Shown here in pieces: positions 46,471 through 56,173 of a DNA stretch of 64,000 nucleotides. Position numbers and translations under genes: made by a program. The DNA is taken from positions 248,001 to 312,000 of the forward strand of contig CAKKRE010000016.1 of the NCBI GenBank assembly GCA_919902505.1, given 5' to 3'. This DNA comes from Nitrospiraceae bacterium (GTDB lineage Bacteria > Nitrospirota > Nitrospiria > Nitrospirales > Nitrospiraceae). The notes under the pieces are model-generated. The model saw nothing but the letters and a program-made list of their open reading frames with translations, searched no databases and had not been told where the DNA came from. The number at the start of each line of letters is the position of its first letter. Position 1 is the stretch's first letter.

Positions 46471-48120
46471 CTAGATACTGAGCTGCTCAATTTTCCTGCG
46501 CTGATTGAACAGGTCGAACACCACTTTGGTCCCGACCAGCGCCGTAAAGAGGTTGATCGCGATACCGAGGCAGAGCGTCACGGCAAAGCCTTTGATCGGC
46601 CCGGTACCGAAGAGAAACAGGGCGAACCCGGTGATCAGCGTCGTTACGTGCGAGTCCACAATCGTCAGCAAGGCCTTGTCGTAGCCCGCATCGATCGCCA
46701 CGCGAACGGCCTTCCCCTGCCGCAACTCTTCGCGGATGCGCTCAAAAATCAAGACGTTCGAGTCCACGCCCATACCGATCGTCAGAATGATGCCGGCAAT
46801 GCCGGGCAACGTCAGCGTGGCGTTCAACCCCGCGAGGGCCCCGATCAGGCAAATGAGGTTCAGGAGCAATGCAAAGTTGGCGATCACACCGGACAGGCGG
46901 TAGTAGATCGCCATGAACACGATGACAAGAAGACCCGCAAAGAGGGTGGCCTTCACGCCTTTCTCAATCGAATCCCGCCCGAGTGACGGACCGACGGTCA
47001 GGTCCTGAATGATCTTGAGGGGCGCAGGCAATGCACCGGCTCGCAACACGATCGAGAGGTTGTTGGCTTCCTCCATCGAGAACGTCCCGGTGATCTGGGC
47101 TCGCCCGCCACTGATGCGCTCCTGAATGACCGGCGCCGAATAGATCGTATTATCGAGTACGATCGCCATACGCTTCTTGACGTTCTCGCCTGTGATCCGG
47201 TCAAATTCCCGCGCGCCTTTCGCATCGAACGTCACGGACACATAGGGCTCATTAAATTGACCGATGGAGACGCGCGCATCGCTCAACACGTCGCCGGCCA
47301 GCATCACCCGCTTTTTCACCAGATAGGGCGCCAGCCATTCCTGCCCGCTGTCCTTTTCGACGATCCGCTCGAACAGAATCTGGTCGCCTTCCGGCACCTT
47401 CCCCTCGACCTGCTTCAAGAACGCGTCTTCACGCTCCTTGCCCTTCTGAATTCGGCCGGGGAGATCCAGCTTGAGCTGGTTGTCATCGTCCAACATTTTG
47501 AATTCGAGCAGCGCAGTCTGCTTGATGAGATCCTTCGCGAGTTTGGCATCCTTGATGCCGGGCAACTGCACCACCACCTGCTTGAGGCCCTGTCGCTGAA
47601 TCAGCGGCTCGGCGACACCGAACTGGTCGATGCGATTCCGGATCGTCTCCAACGCCTGATTGATGGCGGAATCCTTGATGCGCTTGATCTCCGCGTCCCG
47701 CAACTCCCAGACGGCCTTGTTCGCGGACCCGGCCGACTCCACCTCGACATAGGTCGGAAAGTCATCCAACAGCTTCTGGACCTGTGCCTTCAATTCGGCA
47801 TTTTGAAACCCGATCGTGATCTGCGCCGGGCCGGTTCGCTTCACCGATTCCGCGGGAATTTTCTTTTCCACCAACAGATCCTGAAGTCCCGCCGCCGACC
47901 GCTCCACCGCGATCTCTACCGCCCGATCTTCCTCCACCTCCAACACCAGGTGGATGCCGCCCTGCAAATCCAGCCCCAAGGTAATGCCCTTGTCCGGCAG
48001 GACCTCACGCACCCATCGCGGCAGCTCCTTGTACAGAGGTTGATATGAGGGCAAGAAAAAGATGATCGAGGCGACCACCATCGTCACTAGGGCTAACAAC
48101 CGTCCGCCGACTTTTTTCAT
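46471..48120 (-). CDS. secD: Protein translocase subunit SecD
   Basis: A 549-residue subunit of SecDF. The sequence shows the N-terminal helix, LGLDLQGGIHLVLEV near residue 45, the large periplasmic domains with GVAEPLIQRQG and VQLPGI, then the six-helix membrane domain with GPSLGRDSIEKG and SNVLIFERIREEL. I start it at the ATG at 48120; the frame is open to a TTG at 48159 that overlaps the yajC stop, which is a possible alternative. It forms the yajC-secD-secF order common to many bacteria. Confidence 0.95.
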   Translation of the reverse strand: MKKVGGRLLALVTMVVASIIFFLPSYQPLYKELPRWVREVLPDKGITLGLDLQGGIHLVLEVEEDRAVEIAVERSAAGLQDLLVEKKIPAESVKRTGPAQITIGFQNAELKAQVQKLLDDFPTYVEVESAGSANKAVWELRDAEIKRIKDSAINQALETIRNRIDQFGVAEPLIQRQGLKQVVVQLPGIKDAKLAKDLIKQTALLEFKMLDDDNQLKLDLPGRIQKGKEREDAFLKQVEGKVPEGDQILFERIVEKDSGQEWLAPYLVKKRVMLAGDVLSDARVSIGQFNEPYVSVTFDAKGAREFDRITGENVKKRMAIVLDNTIYSAPVIQERISGGRAQITGTFSMEEANNLSIVLRAGALPAPLKIIQDLTVGPSLGRDSIEKGVKATLFAGLLVIVFMAIYYRLSGVIANFALLLNLICLIGALAGLNATLTLPGIAGIILTIGMGVDSNVLIFERIREELRQGKAVRVAIDAGYDKALLTIVDSHVTTLITGFALFLFGTGPIKGFAVTLCLGIAINLFTALVGTKVVFDLFNQRRKIEQLSI

Positions 48121-48155
48121 ACGTGCGCCAATCCTTCCCGTCTCCGTCGCGTGCG

Positions 48156-48476
48156 TCAATCTTCTTCGTCACCGCGCAGCCGAGCAATATGCTCTTTCTG
48201 GATTTTGATTTTCGTCGTGTCCGCAATCTGGAGCGTCACCGTGTCTTTTCCCAAATTGGTGATGGTCCCCCAGATTCCGGAGGCCGTGACCACCTTGTCG
48301 CCCTTCTTCAAGGTCTCCATCATCGTCTTCAACTGCTTCTGGCGTTTCTGCTGCGGCAGAATCAGCATGAAATAGAAAATGACGAAAATCAGGACGAACG
48401 GGACCAACGAGAGGAGGCCTCCCCCTGCGCCAGCGCTCCCTGATGTTCCCTGCGCCCATGCCACCGAATCCCACAT
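48156..48476 (-). CDS. yajC: Preprotein translocase accessory subunit YajC
   Basis: A 106-residue protein with one membrane helix (residues 22-42, VPFVLIFVIFYFMLI) and the conserved PQQKRQKQ...LKKGDKVVTASGIWGTI block after it. It associates with SecDF. The ATG at 48476 has GGGGG five bases upstream. It lies between tgt and secD, its classical place. Confidence 0.95.
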   Translation of the reverse strand: MWDSVAWAQGTSGSAGAGGGLLSLVPFVLIFVIFYFMLILPQQKRQKQLKTMMETLKKGDKVVTASGIWGTITNLGKDTVTLQIADTTKIKIQKEHIARLRGDEED

Positions 48477-48499
48477 AATGTCCCCCGCCTGTGCCGCCG

Positions 48500-49657
48500 T
48501 TAAGAACCGTTCGTACTCTGCATGTCCGATCGACCATCATCTGCCGGCCGATCCACAACATACGTCCGATGAAACTCACGGCGAAATTCCTGAAAGGTTC
48601 CGCCTCGCACGGCGCTCCGGATCTCCTCCATCAACTTCGCGAAAAACCATAAGTTGTGAATCGTATTCAGCCGGGCGCCCAACATTTCTTTCACGCCGAA
48701 CAAGTGATGCAAGTACGCCCTGGTGTACCGCGTGCACACCGGACACCGGCAAGCCGGATCGATTGGCTGCTCATCGCGCGCATAGCGGGCCTGCTTGATC
48801 ACCACACGCCCGAACGAGGTAAACAACCAGCCCGTGCGGCCGTGACGCGACGGCACGACGCAATCGAACATATCGATGCCGCGCGCCACGCCTTCAACCA
48901 GATCCTCGGGCATGCCCACGCCCATCAAATAGCGAGGTTTGGCCGACGGCAACTCGGGCACCGTCACATCCAGCATGCCATACATGTCGGCTTTGTCTTC
49001 GCCCACCGACAACCCACCGACGGCATATCCGTCAAACCCCACCGAGACCAGATCACGCGCCGACTCCACCCGCAAGCCGGCATCCAGGCCGCCCTGAACG
49101 ATCCCGAACAACGATTGATCCGTCCGCCGTTTGGCACTGACGCACCGTCGCGCCCACAGCGACGTCCGCTTGGAGGCATCACGGACCTGATCCAGGGAGG
49201 ACGGCAATGCCACGACATGATCGAACGCCATAATGATGTCCGCGCCTAAGGCTTCCTGAATTTCAATGGAGGTTTCCGGACTGATAAACCGCGACGACCC
49301 ATCGATATGGGATTGGAACATCACTCCTTCGTCGGAGATCTTGCAAAACTTTGCCAAACTGAAAACCTGGAACCCACCGCTATCGGTGAGAATAGCGCCG
49401 GGCCATGCCGTAAACCCATGCACCCCGCCCAACTCCTCCACCACTTTATGTCCGGGACGAAGGTACAGATGATAGGCGTTATTCAAGATGAGGCCGTACC
49501 CCATCTTGAGCAATTCCTCTCCATCGACACTGCGCACATTGCCCAGCGAGCCGACCGGCATAAACGCCGGTGTCGCGATCTCACTGCGGGCGGTGGTCAA
49601 CACGCCGACGCGCGCGCGTCCGCCGGATTCTTCATGGGTGATGCGGAAGGTTAACAT
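48500..49657 (-). CDS. tgt: tRNA-guanine transglycosylase
   Basis: A 385-residue enzyme that inserts the queuosine precursor preQ1 at position 34 of tRNAs with GUN anticodons. Motifs include the catalytic Asp region LTDSGGFQVFSL near residue 92, GGLSVGE near 215, MGVGMPEDLVEGV, CVVPSRHGRTGWLFTS and the zinc site CRCPVCTRYTRAYLHHL near 305. Complete length for the family. It follows argS by 13 bases. Confidence 0.96.
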   Translation of the reverse strand: MLTFRITHEESGGRARVGVLTTARSEIATPAFMPVGSLGNVRSVDGEELLKMGYGLILNNAYHLYLRPGHKVVEELGGVHGFTAWPGAILTDSGGFQVFSLAKFCKISDEGVMFQSHIDGSSRFISPETSIEIQEALGADIIMAFDHVVALPSSLDQVRDASKRTSLWARRCVSAKRRTDQSLFGIVQGGLDAGLRVESARDLVSVGFDGYAVGGLSVGEDKADMYGMLDVTVPELPSAKPRYLMGVGMPEDLVEGVARGIDMFDCVVPSRHGRTGWLFTSFGRVVIKQARYARDEQPIDPACRCPVCTRYTRAYLHHLFGVKEMLGARLNTIHNLWFFAKLMEEIRSAVRGGTFQEFRREFHRTYVVDRPADDGRSDMQSTNGS

Positions 49658-49670
49658 GGGATCGGCAGTC

Positions 49671-51425
49671 CTACATCTGCTCGGGGGCTGACACGCCCAA
49701 CACGTTCAACCCGTTTCGGACCACCTGCTGCACCGCCCACATGAGTGCCAGCCGGGCACCCGTCAGGCCCGGCGTCATCACCTCAGTCGTCCGGCCTGAG
49801 GAGCCGGACTGCTCTGTGGATGAGACGGCTGCTGCCTCGCTGTCTGGTGCCGGAGGTAAAATCCGGTGCTTGTTATAAAAGGGGTGCAGCATGCCCGCCA
49901 ACTCACGAAGGTAATACGCCATCCGATGCGGCTCTAACTCCACGGCACTCGCCTGCAACACCACCGGGAAGGCCGACAGTTTTCGAATCAACGCGAGTTC
50001 ATCGGGGTCTTCCAACAGATTGAGATCGGCCTGACTCGGGAGCGGACAAGCAATCCCTCGCGAGGCCGCTACACGCCGGAGACTGGCTATCCTGGCATGC
50101 ACATATTGCACGTAGTAGACCGGGTTCTCTTGCGATTGCTGCTTAGCCAATTCCAAATCGAAATCCAGATGTGTGCTCGAGTCGCGCATCAGAAAGAAAA
50201 ATTTGGCGGCATCCGACCCGACCTCGTCCATCACCTCACGCAGCGTGATGAACTCTCCGGACCGTTTGGACATCTCGACCTTCTGACCGCCGCGCAGGAG
50301 ATTCACCATCTGCACCAGCACGACCCGCAGCCGCTCCTTCGGGTAACCGTAGGCCTGCACCACCGCCTGCATCCGAGGAATATACCCATGATGGTCGGCG
50401 CCCCACACATCGACCAGGAGATCGAAGCCACGTCGTAGTTTATCTCGGTGATAGGCAATGTCGGAAGCCAGATAGGTATAGTCCCTCTCCTGCTTCCGAA
50501 CAACGCGATCTTTTTCGTCACCGAAGGCCGACGATCGAAACCATTGCGCGCCATCCTGATCGAATACAAGATCTCTGCTTCTCAGCTCACCCAATACCTC
50601 CTCCACCGCGCCGGAGGACAACAGCGAGGCTTCACTGAACCAGGATTCAAAGACGATCCCGAACGTCTCCAGATCTTGCCGAATCAGCGCCAGCAATTCC
50701 CGGTAGGCGAACGCTTTGCTGCGCTCTTCCGCATCAACAGCGGGAAGCGAGAGGAACGCGGTACCCTGTTCCTCCTTCACATGTTCGGCGACTGCGCGAA
50801 TATACCCGCCGTGGTAGCCGTCCTCTGGAAAGACTCCGGCTTGCCCGCACGCCTCGAGATATCGAGCCAGGACCGATACGCCCAGCAACTTCATCTGCCG
50901 ACCCGCATCGTTAATGTAATATTCACTGACGACATCATGCCCGGTAGCCCGCAGCAGACGGACCAGCGCTTGCCCCACGGCCGCACCGCGGCCATGTCCG
51001 ACATGCAACGGCCCGGTCGGATTGGCGCTGACGTACTCCACCAGCACTCGCCGTCTTTGCCCCAGTTGACTGTGGCCATACCCTGCGCCCTGCGCTTCGA
51101 TCTCGCGCAGAACATCCATCCAGAACTGCGGTTTGACCGTGAGATTCAAGAATCCCGGACGAGCGATCTCCGCCCGGCTGAACAACGCGTCTCGCTGCTC
51201 GATGTGATCGAGAATAATCTGTGCAATTTCAAACGGAGGCCGACGTTCCGAGGCAGACAAGGACATGGCGACGGTACACGACACATCACCCCATTCTGGC
51301 CGCTTTGGAGCTTCAAGATTGATAACCGGTATCTGCTCAAGCTTGAGCATGCCGCGTTGCTGCGCCGATCGAAGTGCCCCAAGCAACGCCTGACTGACCT
51401 TGTCTTGCACCACACCCTGAGTCAC
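49671..51425 (-). CDS. argS: Arginyl-tRNA synthetase
   Basis: A 584-residue class I synthetase. The N-terminal Add1 domain is followed by the HIGH signature as ANPTGPLHVGHGRGAAVG near residue 132, the KMSKS-like VEMSKRSGEF near 375 and a C-terminal DALR helical domain. A low-complexity Ser/Thr/Glu insertion lies near 540-560. The start is GTG with AGAGGGG ahead. It sits between the glycosyltransferase and tgt genes on one probable transcript. Confidence 0.96.
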   Translation of the reverse strand: MTQGVVQDKVSQALLGALRSAQQRGMLKLEQIPVINLEAPKRPEWGDVSCTVAMSLSASERRPPFEIAQIILDHIEQRDALFSRAEIARPGFLNLTVKPQFWMDVLREIEAQGAGYGHSQLGQRRRVLVEYVSANPTGPLHVGHGRGAAVGQALVRLLRATGHDVVSEYYINDAGRQMKLLGVSVLARYLEACGQAGVFPEDGYHGGYIRAVAEHVKEEQGTAFLSLPAVDAEERSKAFAYRELLALIRQDLETFGIVFESWFSEASLLSSGAVEEVLGELRSRDLVFDQDGAQWFRSSAFGDEKDRVVRKQERDYTYLASDIAYHRDKLRRGFDLLVDVWGADHHGYIPRMQAVVQAYGYPKERLRVVLVQMVNLLRGGQKVEMSKRSGEFITLREVMDEVGSDAAKFFFLMRDSSTHLDFDLELAKQQSQENPVYYVQYVHARIASLRRVAASRGIACPLPSQADLNLLEDPDELALIRKLSAFPVVLQASAVELEPHRMAYYLRELAGMLHPFYNKHRILPPAPDSEAAAVSSTEQSGSSGRTTEVMTPGLTGARLALMWAVQQVVRNGLNVLGVSAPEQM

Positions 51426-51508
51426 AAAACCCCTCTAAGTCTGCGTGGAAACAGCGAAAATCAAACTGGGAATCTAACACACCATGACATGAGAGACAAG
51501 GTCGCGAG

Positions 51509-52543
51509 TTACGTGGCAGGAACCGTCCGTCGCTCTGCCAATAATAGTCGGCAGGCCTCGATGATGCGCTCCGGAGGAATCTGGAGACACCGTCGGTCAC
51601 GACACCCTCCCACGGCACTCCACGTGGGGCAGGCACAGGACTCCCCAGACACAATCGACAGGGTGCAACCAAGCGGAGCCCAGCGGCGGGAATCCGTCGG
51701 ACCAAAACAGGCAATCGTAGGAACCGACAAGGCCGCCGCAAGGTGCGTCACGCCAGAATCGTGTCCCACGTAGAGTTTCGCATGCGACAGCACCCCTGCC
51801 ATTGTGGACAAATCCAGCCCACGGATGACCGGCACGTCGATCTTTATAGTCGCGAGGACGCGCTCCACAGCCTCACGATCAGACGGGCCTTCCAGCAACA
51901 GAGGAGCCATGTCGGCCTGGAACAACCACTCAATCACGGGCACGAGAAGCCGTGCATCTAAACACTTATAGGGGCTCCCGCTCCCCGGATGAATCACCAC
52001 CACCGTGTGCCGACTGTCGCTAGTGAGCCCTCGAAGAATCAGCCCCCCGCGTTCTCGAATAACTGTCGAGAGAATGAGTGGCGTGCCGACTGCTTGACTA
52101 GCGCCGCTCACCTGAATGGCATCACGATACCGAGCCGCTTGATGTTCGGCATCTAGATCAGCGGATGAAGCGGACTTGAGACAGACGGACTGAACACCTG
52201 TGGCACGAAGTGCCGCTGAGAGGGCGCCTTCTGTGTCCGGAAGCCATCCGACTGCCAAATCGCAGTTACGAAGCCATGTTCGGAAGTCCGGACGAAGGCT
52301 ATCCACTCCGGCCCATAATTCACTCAGATAGGTGGATTCGAGCGGGAAAACTCGATCGACCTCTCCAGCTTCACACAACAGCGCCCCCACGGATTGTCCG
52401 ACCAGGAGCGCAATCTCATGTTGAGGAAACAGATCTCGAACTGTGGAAATCGCGGGACGGGAGAGCAGCACATCGCCGAGGGCACCGGGATGGATCACTA
52501 GCACCCCGCGCTTGCTGAAGTCCTTGGGCGCGTGAATTGTCAC
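51509..52543 (-). CDS. Family 9 glycosyltransferase (heptosyltransferase-like)
   Basis: A 344-residue enzyme of the lipopolysaccharide heptosyltransferase family, which transfers sugars to the lipid A core at the inner membrane. The N-terminus shows VIHPGALGDVLLSRPAI, and the C-terminal domain shows VVIHPGSGSPYKCLDA near 185 and YVGHDSGVTHLAAALSVPTIACFGPTD near 255, the ADP-sugar binding block. The start is GTG and overlaps the mobA stop by four bases (GTGA), so the two are coupled. The exact acceptor is not known. Confidence 0.85.
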   Translation of the reverse strand: MTIHAPKDFSKRGVLVIHPGALGDVLLSRPAISTVRDLFPQHEIALLVGQSVGALLCEAGEVDRVFPLESTYLSELWAGVDSLRPDFRTWLRNCDLAVGWLPDTEGALSAALRATGVQSVCLKSASSADLDAEHQAARYRDAIQVSGASQAVGTPLILSTVIRERGGLILRGLTSDSRHTVVVIHPGSGSPYKCLDARLLVPVIEWLFQADMAPLLLEGPSDREAVERVLATIKIDVPVIRGLDLSTMAGVLSHAKLYVGHDSGVTHLAAALSVPTIACFGPTDSRRWAPLGCTLSIVSGESCACPTWSAVGGCRDRRCLQIPPERIIEACRLLLAERRTVPAT

Positions 52544-53160
52544 GGCTTGTCAGAGATCGGCGATTCGGCAACCGCCAGGTCTTCGGGAGTATTGATGTTC
52601 TGAAACGAGCGGACCCCTGCACGGAGAATAGAGAGATCCCTCACGCCTAACACGGTCACTCGAAGCCCTTCCGTCAGAAACAGTTTTTGGATCTTCAGAT
52701 CCTTCCGTTCAGCCATCGCTTTCAGGAATGGGACGCAACGTTTGGAATAGACTGCGTGCATGGGTTGGAACCGCCCACCGAGCTCAGCAACCACCACGTC
52801 GGCCGCTTCATCATGTGACACCATGAAACGAACCACCCCTGTATCAAGAAACGGCATGTCACAGGCTACTGCAAATATCCGAGGCTGCGAAGCCGAGATG
52901 AGCCCCGTATACAAACCGCCCAGACTCCCCGCGCTAGGAATCGCGTCATACACAACGCGGCACCCGCGCACATCCAGCAATTCGATTGGTTCAGCAAGCA
53001 CCACGAGCGTCTCTGCGAAGGTCTTCATCAAGAGAGAGAGCGTCTGATCAAACACACTCCTTCCCCTCACCTGCAGGAAGCGTTTGTCGCGCCCCATTCG
53101 CCGACTCTTCCCACCGGCGATCAAAACTCCTGTGACTTTCTCTAGTACCCCTTCGCTCAT
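52540..53160 (-). CDS. mobA: Molybdenum cofactor guanylyltransferase
   Basis: A 206-residue nucleotidyltransferase that adds GMP to molybdopterin, making the guanine dinucleotide form of the cofactor used by DMSO reductase family enzymes such as nitrite oxidoreductase. The signature LIAGGKSRRMGRDK is near residue 13, with a DMPFLD block near 103 and the VYSK segment near 140. It is the first gene of the leftward argS-tgt-sec run and starts after the oxidase operon's terminator. Its product is needed by NxrA at the other end of the window. Confidence 0.92.
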   Translation of the reverse strand: MSEGVLEKVTGVLIAGGKSRRMGRDKRFLQVRGRSVFDQTLSLLMKTFAETLVVLAEPIELLDVRGCRVVYDAIPSAGSLGGLYTGLISASQPRIFAVACDMPFLDTGVVRFMVSHDEAADVVVAELGGRFQPMHAVYSKRCVPFLKAMAERKDLKIQKLFLTEGLRVTVLGVRDLSILRAGVRSFQNINTPEDLAVAESPISDKP

Positions 53161-53186
53161 CCCGCACTATTCCATCAATCGATATT

Positions 53187-53221
53187 AAAAAAACGAGGGG
53201 GTGAGTTTCCTCACCCCCTCG
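53187..53221 (-). terminator. Terminator of the oxidase operon
   Basis: A perfect 12-base-pair stem (53194-53205 with 53210-53221) with a four-base loop is followed on the minus strand by seven T residues. It lies 31 bases after the stop of the dihaem cytochrome gene and just before mobA. Confidence 0.95.
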
Positions 53222-53251
53222 CTCCAACACAACCTCTAGCTCGACTATCGC

Positions 53252-55036
53252 TTAGAGGACCTTACCCTTCTTCTTGTTGGCACGGCGGGTCAGCATCCAG
53301 CCTTCCAAAAACACCACGCCAACAGCGATCACCGCCGGATAGATATACACTTCCTGCGGGATCGGAGGTTGCAAGATGGTGTAATAAAATGCCGACACAG
53401 CCATCTTGCGTCCAGCATCTCCGTTGTGTCCGTCCCAGGCAAAAAAGACCATCGGAATGTACTTACCGATGTCGAACCGAGTGTACTCATCATAATCATC
53501 CTTGTCGCCCTTCAGCGGACGGGAGATCATGACAGTCCATTGCCCATTCTTCCACTCGGACTTCAGCAGCTTAGTTTTTTCTTCGAAATCGTCACGCTCC
53601 TCGAAGTCCTGATCCCAACCCGTTCCCTTGAAGGAACGGAGCGAACCATCCGCCTCCCACTTCAAAATGTCGGCGTTGAACTTCGCATCTCCCCACAAAT
53701 ATCGTGGCTTGAATGGGGCAGGGATCTCCTGCCACTTGATCGGGAATTGGAACGCGATACCATCGTTATAGACGGCATAGTTGTTCTGAGCAGCCGCGAT
53801 TGACCCTTCTTCTCCGGTCTTAGGCGCTTGCTCCTTCACACCAAAGTTCTCAACATTGACTTGGATAGGCGCCCAAGGAAGTTTCCCCTCGGCGACACTC
53901 TTCGTCCGGTCATCCCACTGGATCAAGTACACCACGTTTTTCTCGTTGTACAACGACTTGACCCAGATATCATCGATACGATTGACGAAGTTACGAGGCT
54001 TGTGGGTGATCTGACCGCCCATCGCAACATAACGACGGCCCTGCTTCTTCCACATCTCATTCTCGGGGTCGTTCGAAATTTCACCCTCGACTGGAGCAGA
54101 AGGAACAACGAAGTTGATCTTCGGTTTGTCGGTCAAAGGATCAATGCCAAGAGGCTTACCCTCGGCATCGCGCTCACACAACGAGTTTACGAAGTTCGCA
54201 ATGCTCCAACGGTCTTCAACCGACGTGCTATCCGCGAATGACGGCATGGGCGTCCCGTTTACACCCGTGGAGAAGGTACGGAAAATATTCCGCACGTTAT
54301 AAGGATCTTGGCGACTGCCACGGAAATTCCAACACTTGTGCCAATCGGCCGGTTGAATTGAAAAGCCCCAGTCATCTTTCAAATTGAAGGCATTGCCGTC
54401 CCCACGCCCTTCCACGCCGTGGCACTCAATGCACTTCTTATCGACAATCAACTGAGCGCCCTTCTTAATGCTTTCTTCCGTTGCCTCAGCTGGCTTGAGA
54501 GTACCGAGCTGCAGAATGGTCTGCGTCTCAGATTGCTTGTCAGTAAATTTTCGATCCTTGACGAGTTGAGTCGTCACGAATGACAACACCTGGATCCGCT
54601 GCTCCTCAGTGAGGATGCCTTCCCACGGGGGCATGGCAGATCCGGGGAGACCATGCGTAACCGTATCGAGCAGGTCATTCTTCCCAGAATCAGGATTCTT
54701 CTCGTTGTAATTGAACAGGGGCAACTCTCCGCTCGCTGTGTGACGGATTTTGAATGTGCCCTGGTTGAAATTTCTCGGCCGTGGCCAGAGCCGATCGGCA
54801 CCTGGCCCATCACCGGCACCATCCACGCCGTGACACCAGACACACTTGGTAAAATAGACACGCTTCCCTGCTTCAATCATCTCGGCAGGAGGAGCTGGTG
54901 CCAATTCTCCCTTGGCAAAGCCTTCCGGAAGATCTTCGGCATGGCCCAATCCCGCCGCAGTTGCAGACAGGATAAGGGCCCCTAAGGCTGCTCCGATAAT
55001 CGGCGTCGCCTTTACGTTCATACGAAGTTTGCTCAT
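53252..55036 (-). CDS. Dihaem cytochrome c fused to an NxrC-like domain
   Basis: A 594-residue membrane-anchored protein. A signal peptide (residues 10-33) is followed by two cytochrome c domains with haem motifs CVWCH (C65) and CIECH (near residue 200), each with a following Met-containing PMP/MPPW-type segment. Residues about 330-560 form an ethylbenzene dehydrogenase gamma-like haem b domain with the closing FFAWDGHNGDAGRKMAVSAFYY. One C-terminal membrane helix and a Lys-rich end follow. The ATG at 55036 has GAGGTTAACA upstream. It is the last gene of the operon and probably carries electrons to the oxidase. Confidence 0.85.
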   Translation of the reverse strand: MSKLRMNVKATPIIGAALGALILSATAAGLGHAEDLPEGFAKGELAPAPPAEMIEAGKRVYFTKCVWCHGVDGAGDGPGADRLWPRPRNFNQGTFKIRHTASGELPLFNYNEKNPDSGKNDLLDTVTHGLPGSAMPPWEGILTEEQRIQVLSFVTTQLVKDRKFTDKQSETQTILQLGTLKPAEATEESIKKGAQLIVDKKCIECHGVEGRGDGNAFNLKDDWGFSIQPADWHKCWNFRGSRQDPYNVRNIFRTFSTGVNGTPMPSFADSTSVEDRWSIANFVNSLCERDAEGKPLGIDPLTDKPKINFVVPSAPVEGEISNDPENEMWKKQGRRYVAMGGQITHKPRNFVNRIDDIWVKSLYNEKNVVYLIQWDDRTKSVAEGKLPWAPIQVNVENFGVKEQAPKTGEEGSIAAAQNNYAVYNDGIAFQFPIKWQEIPAPFKPRYLWGDAKFNADILKWEADGSLRSFKGTGWDQDFEERDDFEEKTKLLKSEWKNGQWTVMISRPLKGDKDDYDEYTRFDIGKYIPMVFFAWDGHNGDAGRKMAVSAFYYTILQPPIPQEVYIYPAVIAVGVVFLEGWMLTRRANKKKGKVL

Positions 55037-55083
55037 TGTTAACCTCACCACCTGTTCTCCCAGGTTGTTTGTAAGATTCAGGA

Positions 55084-56121
55084 TTAGTCCCATGTCCGAG
55101 GATAGTATCCCGTGTGCCAATACTCGAACAGGATCACCTTCCAAATTTCGTCCGTCGTCAGGTGCTGTTCCCATGGTGGCATAACCGAAGCCCACGGGAA
55201 TCCTTCGTTCGGCAGACCAATTCCGCCCTTAGCCACGCGCCAGAAAATGAAGGTTTCCTGCAACTGTGCAATCGTTCCCGGGTCTGTGAAGTTAGCGGGA
55301 ATCGGATTGAACGCAAAGGCATGGAGACCGCGGCCGTTAAGATTGTCACCGTGACAGAAGTGACAATTCTGGAAGAATATTTCGCCACCTTCCCGAACGT
55401 ACTTCAGATACCCCTCAGCCTTGTCATCCCATGGGTTGGCATTGGGTGCCATCAATCGTCCCATCCCCTGTTCGACGATCAGCTTGTTGCTGTACGCCTG
55501 GTCAAACTTGCCCTCGAGATTAACCCGGTACGGGTTCTGTGACGTTTGTAGGGTGTAGGTCTTGCCGTGCACTTTCGTGCTAGCTGGCGGTGCCGGATGT
55601 ACCGTCCGGAGCTCAATCGGCTCATCCACATTCGGCTTCATGGTCATGAAGGAGAATCCGCCGATAAGAATCGGCAAGAGAATGAGATACATCGTCCTGA
55701 GTGCCTTATGGAATCCAGTGTTGGCGTCCAGAACATTGAGAATTGGCTGACGAAATTTCTTCCAATCCTCTTCATTGGCGGAGACCCACATGAATACGGC
55801 TACGAACGATACGGTTCCGTACATGGCACGAACGCTGAATGGAATCGGCGGATAGATACGGAACTTGAGATAGGCCTGAATAAAGGCCCAAAACAACACA
55901 CCCTGCCAAAACCGAGGGAAGGCAATTCCCATTGAGTTGGCCAGATAACTCAGGCCGGTGAACCCGGCCACGAAGATGGCCAGCTCACTCAATACCTGCA
56001 TGGGCATGTAGCCCTCAACGAGCCTGACGGTGTTCGAGGGCACTACTCCGAAGATCATTCCGATCAACATGAGCGACCCCAGGACGCCGATCAATGCCAC
56101 GACCGACATTAATGCTTTCAT
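55084..56121 (-). CDS. Membrane-anchored monohaem cytochrome c
   Basis: A 345-residue protein with about four to five membrane helices in residues 1-175 and a C-terminal periplasmic cytochrome c domain with the motif CHFCHGDN near residue 249 and a likely distal ligand in ASVMPPW near 312. The fusion of several membrane helices to a single cytochrome c domain is seen in cytochrome c subunits of respiratory complexes. It lies between two other cytochrome genes in the oxidase operon. Confidence 0.82.
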   Translation of the reverse strand: MKALMSVVALIGVLGSLMLIGMIFGVVPSNTVRLVEGYMPMQVLSELAIFVAGFTGLSYLANSMGIAFPRFWQGVLFWAFIQAYLKFRIYPPIPFSVRAMYGTVSFVAVFMWVSANEEDWKKFRQPILNVLDANTGFHKALRTMYLILLPILIGGFSFMTMKPNVDEPIELRTVHPAPPASTKVHGKTYTLQTSQNPYRVNLEGKFDQAYSNKLIVEQGMGRLMAPNANPWDDKAEGYLKYVREGGEIFFQNCHFCHGDNLNGRGLHAFAFNPIPANFTDPGTIAQLQETFIFWRVAKGGIGLPNEGFPWASVMPPWEQHLTTDEIWKVILFEYWHTGYYPRTWD

Positions 56122-56173
56122 GTCCTCATCTCCCTTTCTTCCGCAGTAGCAATCAGATCCCTACTCCATGCAG

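Noticed and set aside
50448-51773. A 441-codon frame antisense to argS
   Set aside because: Shadow frame crossing the argS start and the end of the glycosyltransferase gene.
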